DNA from: Ganoderma boninense
Taxonomy: Eukaryota; Basidiomycota; Agaricomycetes; Polyporales; Polyporaceae
NCBI GenBank assembly: GCA_002900995.3
Contig: PJEW03000046.1
Span: 1-19,841 of the forward strand
DNA: 19,841 nt
Reading direction: 5' to 3'
Shown here: piece by piece, positions 9,171 through 18,593 of the stretch
Numbering within the stretch: position 1 is the first letter of the stretch
How the letters are laid out: each line of letters begins with the position of its first letter
Made by a program: the position numbers and the translations under genes
Notes under the pieces: model-generated
The model's input: only the letters and a program-made list of their open reading frames with translations
Told to the model about the DNA's origin: nothing
Databases searched by the model: none

Positions 9171-11164
9171 CTGGGAGGGTGAAAATCCCGTGAAAAAGAG
9201 GACGTTTGGCCGGGGAGGGCCCCGGGCGAAGAGGGGCCCAGGGGGAAAAGGAGCCTAGGGGGCGTCGATCGACGGGCGGGCGACGAGCCCCAGCGAGGGG
9301 AAATGCTCACTTCCCATTCAAAGCAGGGGGGGTCCTGCCCCCGAATGCCCGGGTGAACCTGACCCGCGCCCCCCTTTGCGACGAACCGTGGGAACTTGGC
9401 CGTGAGGGGCAAACCCGCATACGCCCGGAGCCCCTTTTAAAGGGCCCGGGGAACCCAAAACTGTCGCCCTCTGCAGCATTAGGGGAGGGGCTCCTCTCCG
9501 GCTGCGTTTGGTGGTGCTGGCTAGCCTGGGCCAGGAAACGCCCACCGTTGCACCGGCGCGTTTTTCATCGCCCAGTTTTGCATTGAACGTTCAACGATTT
9601 TCCATCCGCCAAAATTTGACGGGCCTCGGGTTTTGGTTAGTTGGGGGGATGGGATTGCTGGCTGCTGCTAAGAAAAATCATGTTGTTTATTTAGAAATTT
9701 TATGAAAATCTTTCCCCCTCAGGTTTGCATTCCCTTTTGATCTAAAAGCCGGCTTTCTGCAAAATTCCCACCTCCCCTGCAACATATTAACGCACACCCC
9801 CTCATTATGCGCCCACGGGCAGAATATAAAAAACATACCCCATTTTTATTTCCAAATTTAGGTTCGCACACCCACTTTTGTTTTGAAAGGAAAAAAAAAA
9901 TTTGGGGAGTTTACGAGTTACTTACAAATGGGTTTGCTGAGTGCGTGCTATTTTTCCCAAAGATGTTGTTGGGGGCCGTGCAGGGACATACAAAAAAGAC
10001 ACGATTAAGATGAAATCGAGAGAGATTTTTAGTTTACATAAAACCCAAATAGGTCAGAGAGGGGTTTACAATGTACGGGGGACTGGGGTTTAAAAAAGTT
10101 TAAATGGTCTATAAGCACGCGGTTGTATTGCGGGCATGAAAGGTTACGCCCAAAATAGTGCATCAAGGTATCGAGAGGGGCCGGGCCCAAAAACAAAACG
10201 TTTTTTTTAAAAAACACTTTTAAAATATAAGGTTTGGGGAAAATACTTACCTGACTATGCCTTTTTCACGACACAAGGGGGTCTTTGCTGCGGTTTGGTC
10301 AAAGTATTTCTACCAACCCGGGCAAACCGCCCGGGAAGCAGGAAAAAACGGGGGGGACGAGGAAAGGGCCGGGGCCAAAATTTTTGAGCGCGATATGTGC
10401 AAACAAAGACGTACCAGAGACGTCTAAGCTTTCGCTGAACGTTTCCCCCCAAGGCCAGATAGGGTAACCCTTTCCCGGGGGGTTTGGGGTGTGGCTGCCC
10501 CCGGGTTTTAGAACCGCGGTGAGCAGAACCGGGATGCCCCGGGCGATTTTTGGGGCGAAAGGGGGAAGCGAGCGAGACCGACCCCAAAAAGGGGGCGATC
10601 GTGGTAGAGGTCGGTAAGGGGTGGGCGGGATGAGTTTCGGACGGAGCGGTTTGGGTGGAGTGGGGGAAAGGGTGAAAAGGAGACGCATGAGGGGAAAACC
10701 CGCCGGTTGGGCATCCCAAATTTTGCCCTTATTTGGCCCGGGCTTGGGCTGTTTTTCGTGCCCCAAATTTTTGGGCGGGCCCCTTTAAATTGGTTGGGTT
10801 TTGGGACGCTTTTCCCGGTCTTGCTCCTCCATGCCAGACGTCTTGCATCTGGCCTCTGTGGTCGGCCATCAACCCCGTTTTACTGACATTTCATTTTATA
10901 TAGGCCCGTTCGTTTGTTGTCGAGCTGGGGTGCCGGTTCTGACCCCGCCTAACATGTTTTGGGAAACACATCTTGTCACTCCATTCCCCTCATTCCCCAA
11001 AACCTAAAAATTCAAACCTCGTCCCGCTTCTAGCCCCGTCCCCTTTCCCCAATCACCACTGGGGGAGAAAAAACAAAAAGCCAACTTTGTCCAAACTGTT
11101 ACTTGGGGGGAAACCCCCCCCCGCCCCATCAACACCTCGCGCGGGGGCCCCTCCACCCTTTTGT
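9171..11164. other. GC-rich to mixed stretch, no recognised gene
   Basis: 9190-9560 and 10310-10750 are G/C-rich with many GGGG and CCCC runs. 9700-10250 is mixed and A/T-run rich. Two overlapping 154-155-codon minus-strand frames at 10255-10766 are dominated by proline, glycine and serine and lie in different frames over the same bases, as expected of GC-rich non-coding DNA. A minus-strand donor-like CAGGTAAGTA reads at about 10246-10255, but no exon is recognised beside it. Confidence 0.5.
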
Positions 11165-11515
11165 TTCCCTGCGCAAATCTCTCCTCCCGCGTACCCCCCC
11201 GCACCCTCCCCGCCCCATGTACACCCCCCGCGCCCCCCCCGCCTAAAGTACATGGGCGCCCCCCGCCACCTTCGTACTTTGCGCGCGCTTTACCCCTCCG
11301 CATCGCCCCCGGCGCCCTACCCCCCGGCGTTTACTCGCTTTCCGCCCTTCGTTTCACTTTGCGCGCCTCCCCAACCTTTGTACTCCCCCCGCGCCCTCCC
11401 CCCCTGCGTACCCCGCGCCACTTTCCCCCCCTTCGTTAAAATCTGCGCGTCCTCACCACCCGCGTTAAAAACCCGGGGCGCCCTCGCTTAAAACCCTGGA
11501 CCGCGCCCCAAACTC
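11165..11515 (+). repeat. C-rich degenerate minisatellite
   Basis: The stretch is built from loosely repeating pieces of about 25-35 bases that combine CGTAC or CGTTTAC, a GCGC/CGCGCC core and a run of C. Examples are TTCGTACTTTGCGCGC at about 11270-11285, then TTCGTTTCACTTTGCGCGCC (about 11348-11367), then TGCGTACCCCGCGCC (about 11405-11419) and TTCGTTAAAATCTGCGCG near 11431. The copies are too diverged to fix an exact unit. The long proline-rich frames across it are a consequence of the composition. Confidence 0.5.
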
Positions 11516-12120
11516 CTCGCCCAATTCATTCGAGGTCCGGCGCGAACAGTTTAAATAGATTTCTCTTGAAACGGCGTTTTCCCAAAATAGGGAAGTCCGG
11601 GATCCTCTTTTTGGTTCTTCCCCCCAGTCCTGTGCTATTTGGTTTTTAAAAACTGAAGGGCCCCCGATCTTAGATACGGTTTGGGAATGGATTTCCGGAT
11701 ACAACGGAAACCCCCCGTGCTCTTTAGCAAAGTAGTAAATTCTTCTATCGAAGTTTTTAAAATTCACCCCTTGTCCCAAATTTAAACCCCCAGGGGGCGA
11801 AAACCTCCCCAAAAACCCGCCAGGCCAAATTTCCCTGGGGCCGTCGTCATCCCAATCTCATCGGCCGACTTAAATTTTTCAGGGAAAATTTGGGTTCCCC
11901 GTTCCCCGTAAAGTTGAATGGGGTTTTTAAAGGGCATTTTTAGAGCGCGCCGGGGCCGATACACCATAGACAACGGGATTGGGAAATTTGAAGGGGCCGT
12001 GAACTTAAAAAAGAAGTGCTGTAAGGTAAGCCACAAAATTTCCGCAGCACAAATCCTCTACACTTCACGCTGCATGTTGCTTTACGAAAACCCAAAACGG
12101 TACGTTTTATTTTAAAAGCC
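11516..12120. other. Unassigned stretch, no recognised gene
   Basis: Short overlapping frames on both strands, longest 115 codons on the minus strand (11465-11812), without recognisable motifs. Homopolymer runs are frequent. Confidence 0.45.
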
Positions 12121-12121
12121 G

Positions 12122-12360
12122 ATACTGTCACCAATCAAACCCCATTGGGTTTCATTCACCCCCCCTTCTCCGTCCATCATCCCACTCACCCACCTCCCTC
12201 CCTCCCCCATGCAGTCTCTCGACACCCTCGCTCTCAGTGAACTCCGAGTATGTTGAAAGCTTTGAGTGGCCCTACAGGCCCCCGCCCCATCCCCTGTCAC
12301 CAATGGCATCGACAAAAACCTCCGTCGTAAGGGGGCCGTCAAATTCCCGGGGACGCATTT
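12122..12360 (+). other. Possible coding piece of unknown function
   Basis: A pyrimidine-rich tract (12155-12210), of the kind common upstream of fungal start codons, precedes an ATG at 12210 opening a 13-codon frame. A separate frame is open without a stop from about 12127 to the TAA near 12359 and includes the segment E-Y-V-E-S-F-E-W-P-Y-R-P-P-P at 12245-12286. The two frames differ by one base, so a frame change or a very short intron would be needed to join them. There are no homologues I can name. Confidence 0.25.
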
Positions 12361-14426
12361 AATTTCAAGGGGTACCGTCTTCCCCACCCAAAAATTCCTC
12401 ACCCTTCCCTCGCCAGCTTAAACCTCCGGTTTCTCCATAAACCCCATTTACCTCTTTATCCTTTTTGCCAAAATCCTCAAACCCCTGTGGCCGAGGGTGT
12501 GTACCTTTAAACCCCAAAAAACTCCATTCCTTCGACGTTTGCTACTTTGGGAAATTTACTCGCGCCCGAGGCATGCGCTTTTTATTTTCGATCGCCCCCA
12601 ATGCCGGGTTTTTTACCCCCAAATTTGGGTGATGCACGGGGGCGCACTTCCCCGAAGGGACAAGCACAGGGGGGAAAAATAAACGAGACCCACCCCGCAC
12701 CGTCGACCTCTCCCCGCTTGCAGAAAAGGGGGTTTAACAATCAAGATGGATCACACTGGGGGCCCCGCCCGATTGCAAAAGGGTGCAAATGGACGAGCCC
12801 TTTAAATGTCTGAGATTAATAATCTTTTATATCGTTTATCCGTGGGAGCTAAAATTTGTTTAATTAACAGTTGTCACTTTAATCAATCATGGGGTGTACT
12901 GGGGGTCTCAAGAACCTCCCCTTTTCCCTTTTGGATCCCTTACCCCGCAGGGACCTTTTAGACCACCCCTTTTCACCCCTGCTCCAAAAGCAGCTGAGCG
13001 CACCCCTGCCGGGAAAAAACCAGGAGATTCAGATTTGAAAAAGGGAAGGGCCCGCACAAGGCGCACGGGGGTAATTTTTCGATCTAAAAGGGGTTTAAAA
13101 GAGGTTTTCAAATGCAAACGCAAACGTCGCTCTATTCTTCGCATTTCTCTTTTGTATCATAAAAAATGTAAGCCCTTGGGATTGCTTTTTGGCAGACCAA
13201 TGCTGGATTCACAATAGTGGCCAAAGGGGCCAAAAAGGAACATCACTGTAGGGAAATACTATGATGGAGGGGTAGAGGGTGAGTTCCCGGCAACCTTAGC
13301 AAAACCGATTTTGGGGAATGGAGACGCCCAAAATTAACCCCTGAGATTTTGGGAAAAAAAGGGCCATCGGGGAAAATCTCTGAGGAGCTTAAAATCTTTT
13401 CGGCCTTGGGTGCATCTTAGGCCCCCAAAGGGACCCAGGACCCAAGTCGACAGCTGCTGGTGCCCCGACCACGGTTAGGCTGACTCTGTGTGCAAAATTT
13501 GCCTTTTTCGTCGGGGGGCTAATCAGCATTACAAAACATTTTAAATTTCGCATTGCTGCACTGTTTTTTTATTTTCATCTTTTAAACACTTATGTCAATA
13601 AAAAAAATTTAATTTTTCAGTTTGGGTTTGAGGGAGGAGCGAACCCGGGGCCAAAATGAAGTGGTCAACGCAGTGCTAAAAAACCCCCTACACCAAACCC
13701 CCTTTTCTAGCTAAGCAAAAATTATACTATAAAATACTTTTCCTTTTAGAAAATTCTGCCTGGGGTACAAGCATAAAAGAAGTGGCCTTTTTTCCCCTAC
13801 TTTTGTTTCTTATAGTCTCTATATCCTAAATACTTATTTATAAATCTTGTTAAATAGGGAAAGTTTTAAAAAGTATCTGCAATATATATAAGTTTTAAAC
13901 ACCCAAACAAAATTTTATCTATTTGAGAGCCCTAAAAAATTTTAAAAATTTAGCAATCATACGTTTTACCCAATTTAGTTCCTCATCAATCGGGCACCTG
14001 CCCGCAATGGGGCCCCCTTCCAACCAAGTTGGAGGGTAAAAAATAGAATGGTTCTTGAATGTTCGTCCCACAATGAGTCACCTTTTTGCGCGGGGTACAC
14101 CCAAACTCTTCCAATATTTTTCAGATCCAGGGCCCCCAAAAGCCCAAAGGGTTTTACATGGACCTCTCGCCGTCCTCATCCACGATAGAGAAAGACGTTT
14201 TCCCCCCAAACTGCAAAAGGGCTAACTGTGGCTCCAACCAAGATGGCATTTTGGGGTGTAAAGTGGCCTAGGATTTGTGCAAAAAAAACAGTAGAACCAG
14301 CGCAAAGTTTTTGCTTCCCCGGAAGTAAGCATAGCTTCCCCTCCCCCAAACCAGTTCGTTTTAAAAATTTGAGGGGCTGGCTTTTTGTCCCAAAACCGTG
14401 GCAGTTAAAAATGTTAAGACATAATT
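12361..14426. other. Mixed to AT-rich stretch, no recognised gene
   Basis: Open frames reach 107 codons (12894-13217, rich in lysine, arginine and proline) but show no motif I recognise. 13480-14000 is AT-rich with poly-T/poly-A tracts and an AATAAA at about 13597. Homopolymer inflation continues until about 14420, where the texture changes abruptly to ordinary sequence. Confidence 0.45.
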
Positions 14427-14670
14427 TTAAATGACAAACACCTGCCATGCACTCTGGATGTGTAGTTCAGGAGGCATAGCGAAAAGCTTTCCACTTGCAT
14501 TGCTCCAAAAGCAAGGTGTGCCTTTCCAGCCAGTATGTCGTGGGGTGGATAACACACCACAACGTAGCGATAAGACCACGGAACTGGATCTTGGCCAGGT
14601 GGTGATGTGGGAGGGAAGCCAACATGGCAGCGCAAGCCACAAAAACAAGCAACCACCAGGTCGCGAAGTT

Positions 14671-14719
14671 CTATTGCAAGTTGTTAACAACATGTTGGCT
14701 AATAAATAAATAGACATGC
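14671..14719 (-). other. Probable intron 5 of the oxygenase-like gene (49 nt)
   Basis: A GCATGT donor and CAATAG acceptor join G|AA into a glutamate codon and bring the E-L-G-V-A-I block into phase with L-R-D-L-V-V...G-L-R-C-H. Removing it also removes the frame conflict between exons 5 and 6. Confidence 0.62.
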
Positions 14720-14882
14720 CTATAGCCACTCCAAGTTCAACTAGCATGAAATAACCAGGCTCTTCATTCTCAGCCAGATCACTCAATGCTATCATGGCTG
14801 TTTAGGCCACCAGGAGAATCGCCATGATCAATATGTTTGCCAGCAAATTGCCCAAGGTCTGCCCCAAAAGCATTTTCTGACT

Positions 14883-14931
14883 CTAAGGATAGACATTAGT
14901 ACATTATTACAATAAATCTGTGAAGACTTGC
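14883..14931 (-). other. Probable intron 4 of the oxygenase-like gene (49 nt)
   Basis: A strong TACTAAT branch motif (plus-strand 14895-14901) lies 6 bases before the CCTTAG acceptor. The best donor is GCAAGT (GC-type); GTAGGC, five bases upstream, is the alternative. Phase cannot be tested because exon 4 has already lost its frame. Confidence 0.6.
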
Positions 14932-15104
14932 CTACAGATTGTCAGCAGTTTTGTTAGAGCCAAATATTGATCTGCATGGCAGGAAAAGGCGTAATTGTCA
15001 GCAGTGCCAAGCATGGCATGTTGGTCACTTCAGCATGCTGCTTCAGTGCTGCAGAGACTTGCCTTTGGCCCTGTTCCAATGCAGCAATACAATGGAGATG
15101 CTGC

Positions 15105-15163
15105 CTACACCACAAAGTATCACCATATCAGCAACAATATACAGGTTATTATTCTATGCTTAC
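15105..15163 (-). other. Intron 3 of the oxygenase-like gene (59 nt)
   Basis: GTAAGC donor, GCTGAT branch-like motif in the interior and GTGTAG acceptor. The split arginine codon AG|G joins exon 3 to exon 4 in phase. Confidence 0.72.
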
Positions 15164-15458
15164 CTGCACTGCCTGGAGACACAACTTATGATGTTCTGTA
15201 GGCTCTCTGGATCTAGCATCTTTGCTCCAAGGGTTGGTGCCACCAGCTTGCGCTGTGTCTGGTAGGACTGGCCTGCAGTGTAGCAACGAGCTGCTTTGTG
15301 GATGGAGATGGCGTGAGGACTGTGCTCCCATGCAACCCCACCAACGTATTTCATCGTCAACGAGCACAGGGCTTGTCAGGAGTTACGGAGATGACGCTCG
15401 CCCAGGGCTGCGTCACGCGCCTTGACAAAATTCTCCATGTCCACGGCTTTCAGTACAC

Positions 15459-15506
15459 CTCTACATGGGAACATGAATTATAATTTGTAACAAGAAGAGA
15501 ACGTAC
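15459..15506 (-). other. Intron 2 of the oxygenase-like gene (48 nt)
   Basis: GTACGT donor. Of two adjacent acceptors (TAG and TAGAG), only the second joins the exon 2 frame to the long exon 3 frame (S|V-L-K-A-V-D-M-E-N-F). Confidence 0.68.
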
Positions 15507-15605
15507 TCAGGTGTGAATACGCCTGGATCACATCCTCTTCTGGCAGGCCGGAGCCCCACATGTTACGGGCAAAGACGTAGTCTCCTCGCTGGAGAACAAC
15601 ATAAC

Positions 15606-15659
15606 CTGTGTGGCATGAGTACGTTGCTATTCATATTCATGATCAAGAGCCAAACTTAC
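15606..15659 (-). other. Intron 1 of the oxygenase-like gene (54 nt)
   Basis: GTAAGT donor and CACACAG acceptor. Joining G to GTTAT restores a glycine codon and continues into the 33-codon block of exon 2 without a stop, so the phase is supported. Confidence 0.72.
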
Positions 15660-16810
15660 CGGCTTTCTCAATGCCTCACGTGTACCCTTCCGGGATCTTG
15701 TACGACTTAGGACTAATGTACTTATAGAATGCAGCACGTTGCGGCAGGATCCGTGTCTTGAACATAGATGTAGACCTTGTTCACATGGTCTTTGACGTGT
15801 TCGAGCAAGGGATGGCTGTCGAACTCGAACAGCTGAGGCAGCCTTGGATCCCGGTTTTCTTGAGATGCACAGGTTTGCCACCTGGGGATTGGGCACATGT
15901 TGTCTTTCACTATCAGATGCTGAGGATGAGTGGGTACCAGAGGGTACGGGTGCGGCGAGGGAAGCGATCTTCGATGTCCTAATGGAATATTGTAGGTCAT
16001 GGGATGGGGATTCAGCAGAGTATCCACTCACTGGTGCCTTAGGGACATGATCATTCACCGAGGACAACACAACCTTCGGCATCTTAATGTAAGCAGTGTA
16101 CAACACCAGTTACGTTAGAGGTAAATCCAAGAAGTCCATCGATTGGGTGACTAGCAGACAGCAAGTCTTAAGTCAGAGATCATCGTCAAAGTTGTTTAGC
16201 AACACTGCTCACCAAAAGGAAACTACCCAAGACTGTGGTTCGCAATGAAGACGTTGGACGTTCTACAAAGACCTACTATGGGTGAGATAGGGAGAGACAT
16301 TAGTAGAGGACGGCGACTCACGAGACCTAGGTTTGATGGAACAACCAGTCCGAGTGCAAAGTTGATGTTGAGTGCCAAAGCAAAGCTGTGCGAGGTAGTT
16401 GAGTGCCGTAGCTGAAAGGCGAGGTTGAGGGGGAAGCCAGAGAAAGAGCTGAGGGGTGTGTTTTGGAGAGGGCGCGGCTGACGGAGGCGTGGCTGACGGG
16501 CCCGGAGTAAAAGGAAACCAATGAAACTGATCGTTTGCCACCGCGGCCCAAAACCGTTGAATAAACTGACTCTTGACGTCATTTTAGAGCTCGGATGGGA
16601 GGAACTCACCACAACAGGGCCCGTGCCGAGGGTAGAGCATTTTGATCGAGCCTTGCGGCCTTGGTTACGGAGTGCAAGGGGCCCCAGTTTGTGCTGAGAT
16701 TTCAGAATGGACTTGTAGAAACGGGTTCCTGCAGGAAGCCGGCCTGAGTGAGCTCGTTGGAAGCTGGCAAGGGGTGGTGCGAGAGACTTTGAACAGCGGG
16801 TAAAATGGCG

Positions 16811-16825
16811 GGGTGTATACCACCC
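16811..16825. repeat. Small palindrome next to hairpin copy 1
   Basis: GGGTG-TATAC-CACCC, 15 bases before the larger hairpin. It resembles the inner part of the hairpin family (GGGTGT...ACACCC) and may be a shortened relative. Confidence 0.4.
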
Positions 16826-16840
16826 GCTCCTCCGAGAGCG

Positions 16841-16869
16841 CTTTGATGGATGTACGACACCCATCAAAG
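16841..16869. repeat. Dispersed hairpin, copy 1
   Basis: CTTTGATGGATGT, loop ACG, ACACCCATCAAAG: 13-base arms with one G-T-compatible mismatch. It is part of a longer conserved arrangement (see 16841-16972). Confidence 0.85.
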
Positions 16870-16972
16870 TTGCACTACAGGAGCGTCGCGGAGGAGGTGC
16901 AAGGACATCCACTTTGGGGATGAGGGACAGGAAAATGCAAGAGGACAAGGAGAAACTTGGAAAGTGCTTACC
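16841..16972. repeat. Longer hairpin-centred repeat element, copy 1
   Basis: The hairpin is followed after about 33 bases by GGACATCCACTTTGG (from 16903), then after about 54 bases by GCTTAC (16967-16972), a splice-donor-like GTAAGC on the minus strand. The same order and nearly the same spacing recur at 18201-18335. The bases in between are only loosely alike. Confidence 0.5.
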
Positions 16973-17317
16973 TTTGCTCCACGAGTGACCTTCTGACCTG
17001 ACTCTATCCTCCCCATCCGTCCCTCCCTCCCACTCTGCAAACGAGCTTGTTGGCGCTTTGTCGAGCCATTGGGCTGTGGCAATCGACCAGAAGACGGATG
17101 GCTGTATGCAAGGGTCCGGGAGATCGTGAACGCCCGTGAGCAGTGGCGCCGGCAGAGGGACAGCGGGACATGAGGGCGAGGGCGAATGAGGACCGGGGCA
17201 CGCGACATGGCGAGCCAACCAGTGCGAGGTCCAGCAATACGCAGGTCCGCGTGGGCTCTGAAGCAGGCGGTCGGGTGCAGGCGTACGAACAAGCAGAAGG
17301 GTCAGGCGCGAGCCCAT

Positions 17318-17640
17318 GATGTTGCTGCAGTGGCCCTCAGGACGTCACAATGGCCTGTGTCAAGCTCTGTAAGTCTATATTGCAGGAAACTAAGATATGC
17401 TACTCACCTGTGTCAAGCTCTGTAAAGTCTAAGGACACAGAGCCTGACAGAGGCGTCGATACAGCTCATGGAGCACGTGCTAGGTAGAGTATGTAACGCT
17501 GTGCTACTGGCCGCCGTTATGGCGCCCAGGGAGCGAGAATTGCGGACTGTACAGTGTAAAGTAGAGCAGGATGCAGACCTAAGCTAGTTGGAGCCTCTAA
17601 TGAAGACGATGTTGTAACTCTATGAGATGTCCTATGCTAA
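17318..17640. other. No gene; short direct repeat
   Basis: CCTGTGTCAAGCTCTGTA is repeated at 17354-17371 and 17407-17424, each followed by AGTCTA-like bases (the second copy has an extra A). Nothing else is recognised in this stretch. Confidence 0.55.
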
Positions 17641-17749
17641 CGAAACGAAAAATACCCCAGGTGGGGGACAATGCAATGTACGTACGGTGCGATCGTGGAC
17701 TTGGTGCGATCAATACTGCGGGCGCTACAGCGCCGACTTCAACACATGA

Positions 17750-18140
17750 GTGGAGAGAGATTGAGAGGGAGGGTTCGAAGATGAGTGCGCGGTCGAGGCC
17801 AAGGAAGCCATGGCCAGGGTCGAGGGCGTGCAAGAGCCAGGGCGAGGGTGGGGACAGAGATCAAGGGTGGGGACGGAGGTCAAGGCGAAGGTGAGAGTGG
17901 GTCCCGGTGCTGGCGCATGAGTGGAGGTGCGGGCACGGGCGTGGGCGCATAGGTGTGGAAGAGGGAGGTCAACGTCGAGGGAATGGTGAGGTGGGGATGG
18001 AGTCTAGAGCCAAGGCGGGGGAAGTGGTGGGCACACGCGTGGCACAGGCGGGATCGAAGTCGAGGGCAAGGTCGAGGGCAGCAGACACGGGTGCATGAGA
18101 GGGTACAAGAACGAAGGCGAGGAGCGCGGGGGCAGGGCTA
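17750..18140 (+). repeat. Purine-rich low-complexity tract with 19-bp tandem repeat
   Basis: The plus strand is strongly enriched in G and A. Two units of 19 bases, GGGTGGGGACAGAGATCAA (17846-17864) and GGGTGGGGACGGAGGTCAA (17865-17883), are in tandem and are followed by more diverged GGCGAGGT-type pieces. Overlapping short frames on both strands show no protein features. Confidence 0.6.
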
Positions 18141-18200
18141 ATAGACAGTGAGCACTCATAGCGCAAACTCAGACCCAGGCGACCACGACTGCGACAACAT

Positions 18201-18223
18201 TGATGGATGTTGTACATCCATCA
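18201..18223. repeat. Dispersed hairpin, copy 2
   Basis: TGATGGATGT, loop TGT, ACATCCATCA: perfect 10-base arms. The outer bases (CAT on the left, AAG on the right) no longer pair, unlike copies 1 and 3. Confidence 0.85.
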
Positions 18224-18335
18224 AAGTGCACCCTGGCTGCTGCCCCGCCGAGAGAAGAGCGGGGACATCCACGTTGGTGGTTGAGGTCCGCGGGATGGCA
18301 CGAAGGGGGGGGGTTAATGGGGGAAAAACTCACCT
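18201..18335. repeat. Longer hairpin-centred repeat element, copy 2
   Basis: The hairpin is followed after 39 bases by GGACATCCAC (18263-18272) and after about 56 more by CTCACCT (from 18330), which on the minus strand reads AGGTGAG, a splice-donor-like sequence. The order and spacing match copy 1 at 16841-16972. Confidence 0.5.
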
Positions 18336-18432
18336 CATACCCATGCCTGGCTCCAAGGCTGCTGACACCTCCACCGCCGCATCTGCTCCTCCCACCATCC
18401 ATGTCTATTCAGACGTCCTTCGAGGATGCGTT

Positions 18433-18488
18433 GCGCGGGCGTGAGCGCATCTGTGTACATGCGCGGGCATGAGCACGTGTGTGTACAT
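18433..18488 (+). repeat. 28-bp tandem repeat, two copies and a partial third
   Basis: The units run 18433-18460 and 18461-18488. Both begin GCGCGGGC and end TGTGTACAT and differ at four positions. A diverged partial third unit (GCACGCGAGTGGGTGCGCG) follows. Confidence 0.7.
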
Positions 18489-18593
18489 GCACGCGAGTGG
18501 GTGCGCGTGAGCGGGCGCGGTTGCGGGCGCACTTGACGGCGGCGGTGGTAGGCGACGGCAGTGGCAGAGGCGACAGATTCAAGGATGGAGTCG

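Larger units (their letters stand above)
14427..16106 (-). pseudogene. Multi-exon Fe(II)/2-oxoglutarate dioxygenase-like gene, broken
   Basis: Read on the minus strand, conceptual exons are 16106(or 16082)-15660, 15605-15507, 15458-15164, 15104-14932, 14882-14720 and 14670-14427. The phases join at the introns at 15606-15659, 15459-15506, 15105-15163 and 14671-14719. The N-terminal part is serine/proline-rich. The middle holds blocks such as H-P-L-L-E-H-V-K-D-H-V and R-G-D-Y-V-F-A-R-N-M-W. Exon 5 contains G-K-H-I-D-H-G-D-S-P-G-G, then in another frame E-E-P-G-Y-F-M-L-V-E-L-G-V. Exon 6 contains G-L-R-C-H-V-G-F-P-P and P-W-S-Y-R-Y-V-V-V. The order H-x-D, E-L-G-V strand, distal H, R fits a double-stranded beta-helix Fe(II)/2OG oxygenase. 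From memory of the family, similar proteins are expanded in agaricomycetes, perhaps near fungal TET/JBP-type oxygenases; that link is uncertain. In-frame TGA codons stand at 15376-15378 and 15676-15678, with frame changes near 15850, 15735, 15010, 14792 and 14485. The stop is TAA at 14427-14429. Confidence 0.62.
16223..17317 (-). other. 364-codon open frame, doubtful as a gene
   Basis: This is the longest open frame in the window, but it is dominated by serine, proline, leucine and arginine and has no motif I recognise. It runs straight through the hairpin at 16841-16869, which supplies its L-M-G-V-V-H-P-S-K segment. A second minus-strand frame (16864-17292, 142 codons) overlaps it with equal claim. 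In GC-rich DNA such frames arise by chance. It could hold exon remnants of a gene upstream of the oxygenase-like gene. Between that gene and this frame (16107-16222) I see nothing. Confidence 0.15.

Noticed and set aside
10255..10766. Two 154-155-codon minus-strand frames
   Set aside because: They overlap in different frames, are dominated by proline, glycine and serine and lie in GC-rich, homopolymer-inflated sequence; chance frames are the simpler reading.
10973..11491. 172-codon proline-rich plus-strand frame
   Set aside because: Product of the C-rich minisatellite composition; no start context or motif.
14939..15265. Plus-strand frames of 60-108 codons over 14939-15483
   Set aside because: Antisense to the exons and introns of the minus-strand gene, whose phased exon joins give stronger evidence.
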